64,000 bases of DNA. It comes from Pseudomonadales bacterium. Its GTDB lineage: Bacteria; Pseudomonadota; Gammaproteobacteria; Pseudomonadales; UBA7239. The stretch's first letter is position 1. The number at the start of each line of letters is the position of its first letter. A program made the translations under genes and the position numbers. Where the stretch lies: contig JANQLY010000004.1 of NCBI GenBank assembly GCA_028280345.1, positions 186,001 through 250,000 on the forward strand. Direction: 5' to 3'. Positions 39,123 to 48,196 of the stretch are shown piece after piece. The notes under the pieces were generated by a model, which searched no databases, had not been told where the DNA came from, and saw nothing but the letters and a program-made list of their open reading frames with translations.

Positions 39123-42100
39123 ATGAAACACGCGATAAAAAACCTGATACAAGCAGTATTCTATGCTGTTTGCCTGGTGACAGGAATGAGTTCTGCCCAG
39201 GCAACGATTGATGTAGAAGATTATGAAACAGCGATCTACTGGCTCAGTGAGGATTACAACTGGCAGTTGGATACGGATCCGGCAAGTCATAGTAATGATG
39301 TTGATTGTGGTGGAGATGATACTTATAACGCAACGCTCGATAAATGTATTTTTATCAACGATAACTTGTTAGCTATTGGTATTGATGAGGACCGACATAT
39401 CTATAACCATGGAGAATTTGTTCACCATATCTCTTATGTCGATCCCGATGAGATTGTGCTTGGTTTAACCGATGTGACCACAACTTTCGAGATTGTGCCG
39501 GAAACTGACAATGCCGAAGCTGAACAATATATTCTGTGGGTAGTGCTTGAAGATGCGAGTGTTGTGGAGGCAGATTATACAGAAGCAACGGCATCGGAAA
39601 ATGCAGGTACGATCCTTGATGGAATCTACGATTTGTTGTGTCCCACTTACGGCTGTAGTGCCGGCAATGATGTGATCAGTGCAACCTGTGACGGAACCAG
39701 TGCACCAACCTGTGATTCCACCAGTACTAAAATGACCATTGAAGTCAACTCGCCACCGAAGAAAACCGCCGTGGCGGATACAGTCAACATCGGAGATCTG
39801 GAGGAATACACTGATACGGCACGCCTTAATCCTGCTCGACCGAGTGCCGGTTATTCCTACAGTTCGTCCAATGACTATAAGTTTACCTTACACCGCAGTG
39901 ATAATGATGGTTCAAACCATACTCAGGATGTGATTGATTATTCGAATGATACTGACTGTGCGAGTGCTACAGATTTTGGGGATGTGCTTGATTGTCTCTA
40001 TGACGAAGTGGTTGCCGAAGCGGGTAGTGAGGTAACGGTAACTTGTGTGGATGAAAGTCAGGAATCGACCGTGGCTTGTACTTCGGTTGATGCATTTGCG
40101 TTGTTTATCGAAGAGGGTACAAAAGATAAAGTCTGGGTGACGGATCTGTCTGATACGGTACACCAGTATTTATTACTGGTGCGCGATGACGATAGTGAGG
40201 GGTATCCGAGCTATAGCGTGACAAACTCCCATCGGGTAACGATTCCCGATGAGGCAAGATTTGCCTGGGGAGCGTTTGAGGACATGGATGTGGACGGTGA
40301 TGGCCGTGCCTGGACGGTCAGTCCCACCGGTAGTCATGAGCATACGACGTTATCTCTTGGTACCACAATGATGCCGGTGATTGGCACGGCGGGTAATGAA
40401 CGAACCTATATCTTCTCCTATAAATACAGTTCCACTAATCCGGAAGATCAATACGATATGTATGAGTTGCCAGACTCCAATGGCATGGCTTACGGGCATC
40501 AGGTTGCAGTTGAGAACGATGGTAGTGGCAATCTTAAGCGCGTGTGGTTTCCTGCATTCTGGGGCAACCATACCCGCATAGGCGTATTTAACCCGGGGCA
40601 GATTAGCGATCCATGTAATCCGGGTGAATCTGTTTGTTATACCGCCCGCTTATGCGAAATGGATGAAACGCCGGATACAGCAGATTGTTTTCACTTTTAT
40701 GACTTTCCAGAATTTAATGGCGGCCATCATATCGTCGCATTTACTGATCTGGCCTGGCACGACGGTGCATTGTGGTTTACAGCTCCAGGCTATCTTGGAC
40801 GTTTGAAACCCCATTCCACCGGTACTACGCTGGACTCCAAAGGAGAATTTGAAATTTACATATCGCCGTTTGGTCGCGATTCTGTGTTTACTGATGACAG
40901 TGGTGATATTCTGAAAAACTTCCGTGGTTATACCTGGGATGTTGTTGCGTTAAGCACTGGTGAATTTGTGGCGACTGACTTTTCAGATGGCCGTTTAACA
41001 TTGGTTGATCCTGATGCTAATGGTGGAAGTTGTGGCGATCTCGATGATGATGGTTCGAGTGTCTGCTCGCGGGAGCTGGACTTCAGAACCAAGTTGCCGA
41101 GCCTTGGGGCGATTGACCCGAATAACAAAAATCGGGATTTGTCGGGTGGTTATGGCATTGCCTATGACAGCACGCGTAATCTGATCTGGTTTTCTGCCTA
41201 TGAGTGTAACTGTATCGGTTATGTAAATCTTAACTTGCCGAGTGGTGTTGATTTGTGGGATGTCTGGGAAAGCCCGGATATCTTCGGCTTGTTTAACTTT
41301 GTGCAGGAGTCCATTGAATGGCCCTATATCGGTACGTTAATACATGATCATCGCTATGCACCAGGTATAGGTGAAATCAAGGTAGATAGTGATGGCAACC
41401 TGTGGGTACAAACCAATCGACGTTTGGTAAAAGTTACTTTGTCAGACAGTTTTGGTTCACTGGGTACTCTCGCTATTAATGACACTCTGATACAACCGAA
41501 GAAAACGTCGGGCAGTATCACTGTAGATGCTGATGATCTGGTATGGAATGACTATGATCCCGAAGATGATGACCTGAGTGTAACAGCGGTTACCGCAGTG
41601 GAGAATATTACCGGTAGTATCACGCTCAGTGATGGCATAATTACTTTTACACCTACAGACTATGCCGCAGATGTGAAATTCACCTACACGGTGAGCGATG
41701 GCACCAATACCAGCGACGGCAACGTACTTGTGCAGTTTGAGGCGACTACCACGTTTAGTGGGAGTGGTGCGGGTGAAGTGATTCTCGGCTCAGGCTCGGC
41801 GGATACTATTTCCGGTAACGTTGGTGATGATCTGATCTATACCGGGGATGGTGCCGATAATGTCAAATATGGCTCTGGTGATGGTAAGGATACGGTGATT
41901 ATCGCTGATGGTACAAATTCTTCCGATACCATTACCTTTGAAACCGGCATTGCGTTTGGTGATGTCACATTTGAGCGTGATCGCTACGATCTGGTGATGA
42001 AGATTGACAGCGATAATCAGGTGACTGTGCAAAACTTCTATTGGCTGGATCAGCTGTCTACTTACATGAGTTTCACCGGGGTGGACTTCGAAGATGACAG

Positions 42101-43511
42101 TCATGAAACCTATGCCGCTGGTAGTGTACTAACCGTGGATGAGCTGGAGCAGCTTGCTTACGAGAACTATACCCATATCGGTGATTGCGATAGCTTAACA
42201 ACACCGAAAGACGGTGATCCGACGGACCCGGTGGCTTGTGACTTTGACGATAGGAAAGAGCCCAAGCCGAACCCGTTTGTGGCGACCGACCCGGATCTGA
42301 TTGGCGGTACCGGTGCTGACATTATGTTTGGGCGCCAGGGTAAGGATCGTCTCTGGGGTAAATCCAATAACGACATTCTCTACGGCGAAGACGGCGTTGA
42401 TCTGCTACTTGCCGGTAGCGGGGATGACGAGCTGTTCGGCGATGCCGGGGCTGACACCCTCAATGCCGGTGGTGGCACAGATATCATGGAAGGGGGTGCA
42501 GGTAAGGATGGCTACCAGCTTGACCATAGCCACGGCACCAATACGCTGCACACGTTTGACGATACAACACCGGAAGCCAGTTGTACCGGCAGTTGTCCGA
42601 CACCGCGCGACTATGTCTGGTTTAACGGTGGTGTAGAGACAACGCACGTCTGGTTTGACCGCTCCGGTGCCAACAATGATGGTGAAGACCTGATTATTAC
42701 CGTTGCAAACAATGTGCGCGGCTCCGAGACAGAAACCAGTGTCAGTACTGTGCTTTCTTACTTCTCGGCGATTGGTGATGATGTGGAAATTGATTTCCGC
42801 TTCAAGGAAGAGCCTGGTGCAAGCAGTAACTATCCCGCCATTTGGGATGGTGACTGTATTGACTCTGATGAAAACAACGACGGTGTCTACGATGACCCGC
42901 GTGTGGATTATGACGATACGCGCAGCAGTTCATCGGAATATCAGGGTTGTATGAAAAATCGCTTGCTCGCTGATTTGAGCACCACCGGTGATGACGTTAT
43001 CTATGCCTATGGTGAGCCGGACTATGTCGATGGTGGCAGCGGTGACGATTTCATTTTTGGCGATAACGGAGCTGATAACCTTGTCGGCGGTACCGGGGAT
43101 GATGTGCTTGTTGGTGAGCGTGATGAAGATACTTACTTCATTGATAGTGGGGATGGTGTTGACATCATCAACGACTACTGCGGTTGGTTTGGCTGTCCGG
43201 ACGATACGCTGAATCTCGGTACGATTGATTCTGCTGACGTGAAGTTCCGTATTGCCGATGCCCCGTCAGATGGTGGTAACAGTAGTACTACCATCGATGA
43301 CGACACGGATACTGACAAGGATGATCTTGAAATTACCATTGATGGTACTTCGCAGAAAATCTGGATTATCGACTATGACAACATTAACGGTGAAATTGAG
43401 GACTTTGTTTCAAACAGTGATGCTGACTGTGCAGCTCTGGATGATTTCAAAGGCTCATTGCCGACTGAGCCTTCGTCACCGAGTACGATAACCTGGTCTT
43501 CCTGTCCGTAA
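39123..43511 (+). CDS. Giant exported multidomain protein with beta-propeller and RTX repeats
   Basis: The chosen ATG follows CGGAG and gives 1462 residues; ATGs at 39120 and 39093 are alternatives. A Sec signal peptide (1-27) is followed by a tandem repeat of about 70 residues (about 135-208 and 250-330), a beta-propeller like NHL/streptogramin-lyase proteins (about 370-775; LAWHDGALWFTAPGYLGRL, IKVDSDGNLWVQTNRRLVKV) and a cadherin-like domain (about 790-875). Three RTX blocks with GGxGxDxhx nonapeptides come next (about 880-925, 1058-1130, 1285-1345), each followed by a segment like the haemolysin-related calcium-binding domain. The protein is very acidic and rich in Cys. No type I exporter genes are near. 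A secreted or surface calcium-binding role is likely; the target is unknown. Confidence 0.8.
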   Translation: MKHAIKNLIQAVFYAVCLVTGMSSAQATIDVEDYETAIYWLSEDYNWQLDTDPASHSNDVDCGGDDTYNATLDKCIFINDNLLAIGIDEDRHIYNHGEFVHHISYVDPDEIVLGLTDVTTTFEIVPETDNAEAEQYILWVVLEDASVVEADYTEATASENAGTILDGIYDLLCPTYGCSAGNDVISATCDGTSAPTCDSTSTKMTIEVNSPPKKTAVADTVNIGDLEEYTDTARLNPARPSAGYSYSSSNDYKFTLHRSDNDGSNHTQDVIDYSNDTDCASATDFGDVLDCLYDEVVAEAGSEVTVTCVDESQESTVACTSVDAFALFIEEGTKDKVWVTDLSDTVHQYLLLVRDDDSEGYPSYSVTNSHRVTIPDEARFAWGAFEDMDVDGDGRAWTVSPTGSHEHTTLSLGTTMMPVIGTAGNERTYIFSYKYSSTNPEDQYDMYELPDSNGMAYGHQVAVENDGSGNLKRVWFPAFWGNHTRIGVFNPGQISDPCNPGESVCYTARLCEMDETPDTADCFHFYDFPEFNGGHHIVAFTDLAWHDGALWFTAPGYLGRLKPHSTGTTLDSKGEFEIYISPFGRDSVFTDDSGDILKNFRGYTWDVVALSTGEFVATDFSDGRLTLVDPDANGGSCGDLDDDGSSVCSRELDFRTKLPSLGAIDPNNKNRDLSGGYGIAYDSTRNLIWFSAYECNCIGYVNLNLPSGVDLWDVWESPDIFGLFNFVQESIEWPYIGTLIHDHRYAPGIGEIKVDSDGNLWVQTNRRLVKVTLSDSFGSLGTLAINDTLIQPKKTSGSITVDADDLVWNDYDPEDDDLSVTAVTAVENITGSITLSDGIITFTPTDYAADVKFTYTVSDGTNTSDGNVLVQFEATTTFSGSGAGEVILGSGSADTISGNVGDDLIYTGDGADNVKYGSGDGKDTVIIADGTNSSDTITFETGIAFGDVTFERDRYDLVMKIDSDNQVTVQNFYWLDQLSTYMSFTGVDFEDDSHETYAAGSVLTVDELEQLAYENYTHIGDCDSLTTPKDGDPTDPVACDFDDRKEPKPNPFVATDPDLIGGTGADIMFGRQGKDRLWGKSNNDILYGEDGVDLLLAGSGDDELFGDAGADTLNAGGGTDIMEGGAGKDGYQLDHSHGTNTLHTFDDTTPEASCTGSCPTPRDYVWFNGGVETTHVWFDRSGANNDGEDLIITVANNVRGSETETSVSTVLSYFSAIGDDVEIDFRFKEEPGASSNYPAIWDGDCIDSDENNDGVYDDPRVDYDDTRSSSSEYQGCMKNRLLADLSTTGDDVIYAYGEPDYVDGGSGDDFIFGDNGADNLVGGTGDDVLVGERDEDTYFIDSGDGVDIINDYCGWFGCPDDTLNLGTIDSADVKFRIADAPSDGGNSSTTIDDDTDTDKDDLEITIDGTSQKIWIIDYDNINGEIEDFVSNSDADCAALDDFKGSLPTEPSSPSTITWSSCP

Positions 43512-43515
43512 ATTG

Positions 43516-43551
43516 ATAAAGCCGTGATCCACTTTTGGGTCGCGGCTTTAT
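43516..43551 (+). terminator. Hairpin after the giant protein gene
   Basis: A 16-bp stem with two G-U pairs (ATAAAGCCG... / ...CGGCTTTAT) and a 4-base loop lies 4 bases after the stop. No T-run follows, so it may reduce rather than stop transcription into the next two small genes, or protect the mRNA end. Confidence 0.6.
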
Positions 43552-43604
43552 TGGTCGGGCAGTGTTAACCGAAGATGATTGAATTGATTAAAAGGAGCAA
43601 AAAT

Positions 43605-43913
43605 ATGAACAAATTACTTTTTATAGCGGGTTTACTGTTGGTCTGTATGCAGGTTCAGGCAGCAACCGAAACGGATACAGGTAAAGTGAAAGAAATCAAG
43701 GCAGCTTATGTTTCCAGCGCTTGGGAGTTAACAGTAAAACTGGAAAACTGTAGTGGCGGCTGTAATTCAGATACCGATTGCAGTAGTGGTATCAAACTGG
43801 ATTTCAATGATGATATGGCTTACACCACGATTATTGTGACTCGTACCCAGAATTTGTATGCCACGTTTGACTACGATGATGTCAGTTGTGAACTTGAAAA
43901 AATTACTCATTAA
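43605..43913 (+). CDS. Small exported cysteine-containing protein, paralogue 3
   Basis: The 102 residues start at the ATG 7 bases after AAGGAG. The signal peptide MNKLLFIAGLLLVCMQVQA is followed by a mature part of about 83 residues: DTGKVKEIKA, AWELTVKLENCSGGCNSDTDC, GIKLDF, AYTTIIVTRTQ and FDYDDVSCELEKITH. Four cysteines lie in the same order as in the proteins from 38365 and 43926, with slightly shorter spacing. It lies 93 bases after the giant protein gene. The function is unknown. Confidence 0.73.
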   Translation: MNKLLFIAGLLLVCMQVQAATETDTGKVKEIKAAYVSSAWELTVKLENCSGGCNSDTDCSSGIKLDFNDDMAYTTIIVTRTQNLYATFDYDDVSCELEKITH

Positions 43914-43925
43914 AGGAGAAGCATT

Positions 43926-44243
43926 ATGAAACGATTGATTATTTTAAGTGTTTCCCTGCTGTGGTCATGCTTTGCGCTAGCGGGAACAGATACCGCTTTT
44001 ATTGACGAAGTTGTGATGGAGGATAGTTCGGGTTGGAAGGCACATTTCACACTGAAAACCTGCTTTGATAATGGTTGCTCCAGTGAATACACCGCCTGTG
44101 TTGCCAGTGATAATGGTATCAATTTTACGGCAACGGACGATATTTCCTATGCAACGATATTAACGGCAAAAACAACGTCACGAGTGATTACAGTAGCGTT
44201 CGATGATGTGTCGTGTGATCTGGACAAGATCACGTTTGAATAG
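43926..44243 (+). CDS. Small exported cysteine-containing protein, paralogue 4
   Basis: The 105 residues start at an ATG whose AAAGGAG site lies directly after the stop of the gene before, a tightly coupled pair. The signal peptide ends after CFALA (about residue 19-20). The mature part (TDTAFIDEVVMEDSSGWKAHFTLKTC, C-x4-C-x6-C, GINF, SYATILTAK, VAFDDVSCDLDKITFE) matches the protein from 38365 almost without gaps. The function is unknown. Confidence 0.75.
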   Translation: MKRLIILSVSLLWSCFALAGTDTAFIDEVVMEDSSGWKAHFTLKTCFDNGCSSEYTACVASDNGINFTATDDISYATILTAKTTSRVITVAFDDVSCDLDKITFE

Positions 44244-44268
44244 TCGTTAAGGAGAGCGCGACAAAAGT

Positions 44269-44288
44269 GGAGCAGAGGGATCTGCTCC
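44269..44288. terminator. Possible bidirectional terminator between convergent genes
   Basis: A perfect 8-bp stem (GGAGCAGA / TCTGCTCC) with a GGGA loop. On the minus strand it is followed by ACTTTTG, so it may end the radical SAM transcript; the plus-strand T content is weak. Confidence 0.5.
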
Positions 44289-44319
44289 CGCTTTCTGTAT
44301 AACGACTGATGGTATGGAA

Positions 44320-45255
44320 TCAAGTCAGCTGCTTGATAATTTGCGTTTCAATATCCTTGTATTTGTTAAAAGCCCCTTCCTCGGTGTATTCAACTCGCAA
44401 GTGGGTATAGCTTCTCTGTAAATAATTTGGTGGATAAAGATTGCACTGCGGACAGATTTCCGGAATATCATTAAGAAAACGGTTGAGTTTGTATTGCATG
44501 GCGTCGGCAACAGAATGGGTTTGCACATGCCCACAAGGTACATCGTGTTGCCAGTCGTGGCAGCAGAGATAGTAGTTGCCGTCCCAGCCAATAATTGCCG
44601 TGTCAAAAGCGATTGGGCATACTCCTTTAATATCGTACTCACCCATTAGCTCGTAAACCCGCTCTTTGGAATTAAGCTGACCTTCCACCTCTACCCAGCC
44701 AGCAGCGCCACCACGGTTAGTAATTTTCATCACCTCAAAATTTTCAAAGCCAAGATTGCGCCAATATTGTTTAAGCTTCTTAATATTGACCTTGTCTGAA
44801 TACTCCGAGTAGTTGACAAGATTGATGAAAATTTCACAGCTGTCGCCAGCGAGATCGCGAAAGTCGAGAATATTTTGTCGGGTCTTTTCAAAGTTCAGAT
44901 TGTAAATGTCCTCGTAGACATCGTCGGTACCGGTAACGCTGAAGGTGATCTTGCGCAAGCCCGCTGCGAGCAGTTTTTCTGCCTTGTCGCGGGTAACCAG
45001 TTGGCCATTAGTGGTGATTTCTACGCTGACACCTTGCTCGTAGGCATAGGTAACAAAGTCGCACATTTCCGGGTGCACAGAAGGGTCGCCAGTGCCGCAT
45101 AGGCCGACTCGATAATTGTTGCCAGCCTCGATAATGCGTTGAATCGTCGCTTTAAAATCGTCAAAGGTCATACGGCCCTGTTGGGGCATTTTGTCCCGTG
45201 GGCAGAATGAACAGGTCGCATTGCAGCGGTTGGTGATTTCAATATCGAAAAACAT
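44320..45255 (-). CDS. Radical SAM protein with SPASM-like C-terminus
   Basis: The 311 residues begin MFFDIEITNRCNATCSFC, so the CxxxCxxC cluster (C11, C15, C18) is at the very N-terminus. GTGDP and ITTNGQLV are typical barrel motifs. The C-terminal third has a group of cysteines (GVCPIAF, YYLCCHDW, VPCGHV, EICPQCNLY) that fits a SPASM-type auxiliary iron-sulfur site. SPASM enzymes often modify peptides or act in cofactor maturation. It is convergent with the small exported proteins and divergent from the kinase gene. The substrate is unknown. Confidence 0.82.
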   Translation of the reverse strand: MFFDIEITNRCNATCSFCPRDKMPQQGRMTFDDFKATIQRIIEAGNNYRVGLCGTGDPSVHPEMCDFVTYAYEQGVSVEITTNGQLVTRDKAEKLLAAGLRKITFSVTGTDDVYEDIYNLNFEKTRQNILDFRDLAGDSCEIFINLVNYSEYSDKVNIKKLKQYWRNLGFENFEVMKITNRGGAAGWVEVEGQLNSKERVYELMGEYDIKGVCPIAFDTAIIGWDGNYYLCCHDWQHDVPCGHVQTHSVADAMQYKLNRFLNDIPEICPQCNLYPPNYLQRSYTHLRVEYTEEGAFNKYKDIETQIIKQLT

Positions 45256-45647
45256 GGAAAATCGGGTAGCTCTGTGGACTATCTCTGGTAATTATTCGGG
45301 CTGTGGGCCATATTATTACAGTTAGTGTAGCCTATGGTACCTTAGACAAGTCGGGCCTGGCTATGTTACTGGAGGGTTGCCGGAGAGGCGGGCGATTTCA
45401 ATGAATGAAAGTTGGGCAAAATAACCCAATTTTTGTCATTATTACTATTCTGATTGGGGGCGAGCCGATTTCTTGCGGAAAGCTGTTGTGAAGACTGAAA
45501 AATAGGCGATAAAGCATTGGTTTTATTACATTTTTTCTCTTCAAAGGTTGTATTTGTAACAAGCACCCTTTATAAAGGTGTGTTTGGTTGAAGAGTTGTT
45601 TGCGCCCTCGAGCCATGCAGGGTAACACTTTGGTAAATTGTTAAAAC
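45256..45647. other. 392-base divergent intergenic region
   Basis: This gap lies between the radical SAM gene and the Ser/Thr kinase gene and must carry both promoters. I see no convincing small gene, RNA gene, hairpin or operator. Short minus-strand open frames here have no ribosome site. Confidence 0.4.
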
Positions 45648-48167
45648 ATGGAAATACCCGGTTATAAAATTCTGAAGACCCTCGGTCGTGGGGGTATGGC
45701 GGTGGTGTATCTTGCCATTCAGGAGAGCTTTGAGCGTGAGGTGGCGCTCAAGGTGATGTCGCCGCAACTGGGTTCTGACCCTGCCTTTGGTGATCGCTTC
45801 CAGCGTGAGGCCAAAATTGTTTCCCAGCTCAACCACCCGAATATTGTGACGGTTTTTGACGTGGGAGTGGTCGATAATTACCACTACCTTGCCATGGAAT
45901 ATGTGCCGGGCAAGGAATTACGCCATTTACGCCAGAACATGAGCCTGCTCGACAAGATCAAGGTTGTGAAGGAAATTGCTTCGGCGCTGAACTATGCGGG
46001 TAACAAGGGTTATGTTCACCGGGATGTGAAGCCCGAGAATATCATGCTGAATTCGGAAGACGGGCGTGCGGTGCTGATGGATTTTGGTATTGCACGGGCC
46101 ACCGATACCGATCACCACATGACAAAAACCGGTACGGCCATTGGTACGCCATACTATATGAGCCCGGAGCAAGCCCAGGGCAACCCGGTAGACAAACGTT
46201 CTGATCTCTATAGCCTCGGTGTTGTACTGTTTCAGTTATTGGCGGGTTATGTGCCCTACGATGCAGAATCATCGGTCGCTATTGGCATCAAACACATTAC
46301 AGAACCGGTACCGTTTTTGCCGCGGCATTTGCGCGTGTTTCAGCCGGTTATTGAAAAGGTGATGGCCAAGGAGCCAGACAAACGCTACCAGACCGGTGCC
46401 GAGCTTGTCACCGCGCTCGACAAAATCAATATTATGGATCTCGACAATGTCGAGGAGATTGCTTTTCAGGAGCAGCAACTTGCCTCGACGACGGATGCCA
46501 GTGCGCCAACGGTGATGGGGCAGGTGACGTCAGAGCCGCCGGTCATTAATACTGGAAATGTCACAACCGCAGATGCTGTGCGTGCGCAGAGAAAAGACCG
46601 GGCAGTTGATACCGGTGCAGAAATGGCTGAGAAGGAGAAAAAGCCAGGTTCTTCGTTAGTTGTTGTGGCACTGATTTTTGTGGTGGTGGGTGTTGCCGCC
46701 TGGTTTATTCTGCAGCAGCAGGGTAAGGAGCTTGTCACACAGCAGCCAGCGGTTGAACCACAGGCACCGATAGAGGAAGTGAGGCCACAGCCCCCAATTG
46801 AGAAACCGCCAGTGGTGGTTGAGCAGACTGAAGAAACACCGCCCATAGTGGAAGCGGTTGTACCGGAAGAACCATCAAAGTTGGAGCAACTACAAGCCCA
46901 GGCTGATGAGCTTGGCAGCAAACTCGACAGTGATAGTGCTGTAGCACAGGAACTGGCAGGAATTTACCAGCAGATGCTGGAGCTGGAGCCGGATTATGCG
47001 CCAGCCTTGCAAGGTATTGAGAACTTGCTTTCCTTCCACTTTGATCAGATTAAACAGGCGCTTGCGCAGAAAGATATTGCCACAGCTCAACAGCACCTGA
47101 GCATACTGCGGGAAAGCTTTCCCGATCTGGCAGACAAGGCAGATTTTGTCGAACTGGAGCAACAGGTGGCGCAGGCACAGCAGATTCGTGACCAGCTCGA
47201 TGCTGCAGAGGCCCTGTTAAAGGAGGATGCGTTGACATCGCCTGCCGGTGAAAATGCCTATGAGGTTTACCAAAGTGTTTTAGCAATCGATGCTAATAAT
47301 GGTGAAGCGAAACAAGGCATTGTTAATATCGCCAGGCGCTATGGTCAGCTGGCAGAGAGCAAACAGTTACAAGGCAAGCTGAATGAGGGAATGAGGCTTG
47401 TGGACAAGGGTTTGTCCCTGGATGCTGGCAATGCAGAATTAAAACAGATCAAGGCGCGTTTGCAGTCCTCGATCGACGCTAAACGCCTTGCAGACAAGAA
47501 AACTCGCGAAGTAGACCAGCTGCTAAAACAGGCCTCTGATTACCGCGATCAGGGTAAACTGATCAAGCCGGAATCCGGTAACGCTGTAGCCTCCTATCGA
47601 CAAGTGCTGGACGTTGACCCCACGAATAAAACCGCTAAACAGGCGCTGTCGAGCATTGAAAATAGTTATTTACTGGGTATCCGCTACAAGATAGAACAGG
47701 GACAGCTTGACGAAGCTGCACTGGATTTGCGTGAAGCGAATAATGTATTCCCTGGAAGTCTCTCGGTTGGTGAGTTGCTCCAGTTGCATGAGCAAAAAGT
47801 ATCGGAAGCGCTGGCTGCCCAATTGGCAGCAACACAACCGAAAATTACTCGTATTGTTGTCCATGATCAGGCGTTTCAGAGCATGCAACTGGCGCAACGC
47901 AATAACCTGGTGATTGGCCGCACAGCCTATTTTGGTTTTTCTTATGAAAACTTTGAAGGGGCGACCTCGCTGCTACAGGCAGTGTTGTATGATAGTGCGC
48001 GTACCGTGCGTATTGCCCAAAAGCCGGTAGTGGTTACCGGTGCCAGAGGAGATGCCTTTTTCTCTATTTCACGTCCGGTAGAGGGCTTTCAGGCAGGTGG
48101 GTATAATATTGAGCTGCTATTGGATAATGAGCCAATGCTCTCGATAGCATTTACAATCACGCAGTAA
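45648..48167 (+). CDS. Membrane-anchored Ser/Thr protein kinase with C-terminal repeat region
   Basis: The 839 residues start with a Hanks-type kinase (1-265): glycine loop LGRGGMAVVY, K35, HRDVKPEN (D126, N131), DFG at 145-147 and GTPYYMSPEQ. A linker leads to one membrane helix (about 336-355) and a proline- and acid-rich segment (367-407). Next come helical repeats resembling TPR (about 410-730), with LELEPDYAPALQGI, AIDANNGEAKQGI and VDPTNKTAKQAL as repeating units, and a beta-rich end (about 740-839). This layout recalls PknB-like sensors with an external domain. A lipoprotein gene follows 29 bases later. The signal and substrates are unknown. Confidence 0.88.
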   Translation: MEIPGYKILKTLGRGGMAVVYLAIQESFEREVALKVMSPQLGSDPAFGDRFQREAKIVSQLNHPNIVTVFDVGVVDNYHYLAMEYVPGKELRHLRQNMSLLDKIKVVKEIASALNYAGNKGYVHRDVKPENIMLNSEDGRAVLMDFGIARATDTDHHMTKTGTAIGTPYYMSPEQAQGNPVDKRSDLYSLGVVLFQLLAGYVPYDAESSVAIGIKHITEPVPFLPRHLRVFQPVIEKVMAKEPDKRYQTGAELVTALDKINIMDLDNVEEIAFQEQQLASTTDASAPTVMGQVTSEPPVINTGNVTTADAVRAQRKDRAVDTGAEMAEKEKKPGSSLVVVALIFVVVGVAAWFILQQQGKELVTQQPAVEPQAPIEEVRPQPPIEKPPVVVEQTEETPPIVEAVVPEEPSKLEQLQAQADELGSKLDSDSAVAQELAGIYQQMLELEPDYAPALQGIENLLSFHFDQIKQALAQKDIATAQQHLSILRESFPDLADKADFVELEQQVAQAQQIRDQLDAAEALLKEDALTSPAGENAYEVYQSVLAIDANNGEAKQGIVNIARRYGQLAESKQLQGKLNEGMRLVDKGLSLDAGNAELKQIKARLQSSIDAKRLADKKTREVDQLLKQASDYRDQGKLIKPESGNAVASYRQVLDVDPTNKTAKQALSSIENSYLLGIRYKIEQGQLDEAALDLREANNVFPGSLSVGELLQLHEQKVSEALAAQLAATQPKITRIVVHDQAFQSMQLAQRNNLVIGRTAYFGFSYENFEGATSLLQAVLYDSARTVRIAQKPVVVTGARGDAFFSISRPVEGFQAGGYNIELLLDNEPMLSIAFTITQ

Positions 48168-48196
48168 TTTTTTGAATTAACAGGAAGGAAGGGGCT

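Noticed and set aside
41769..43140. Degenerate tandem DNA repeats as a possible repeat element
   Set aside because: They are coding repeats: the glycine- and aspartate-rich RTX nonapeptides of the giant protein.
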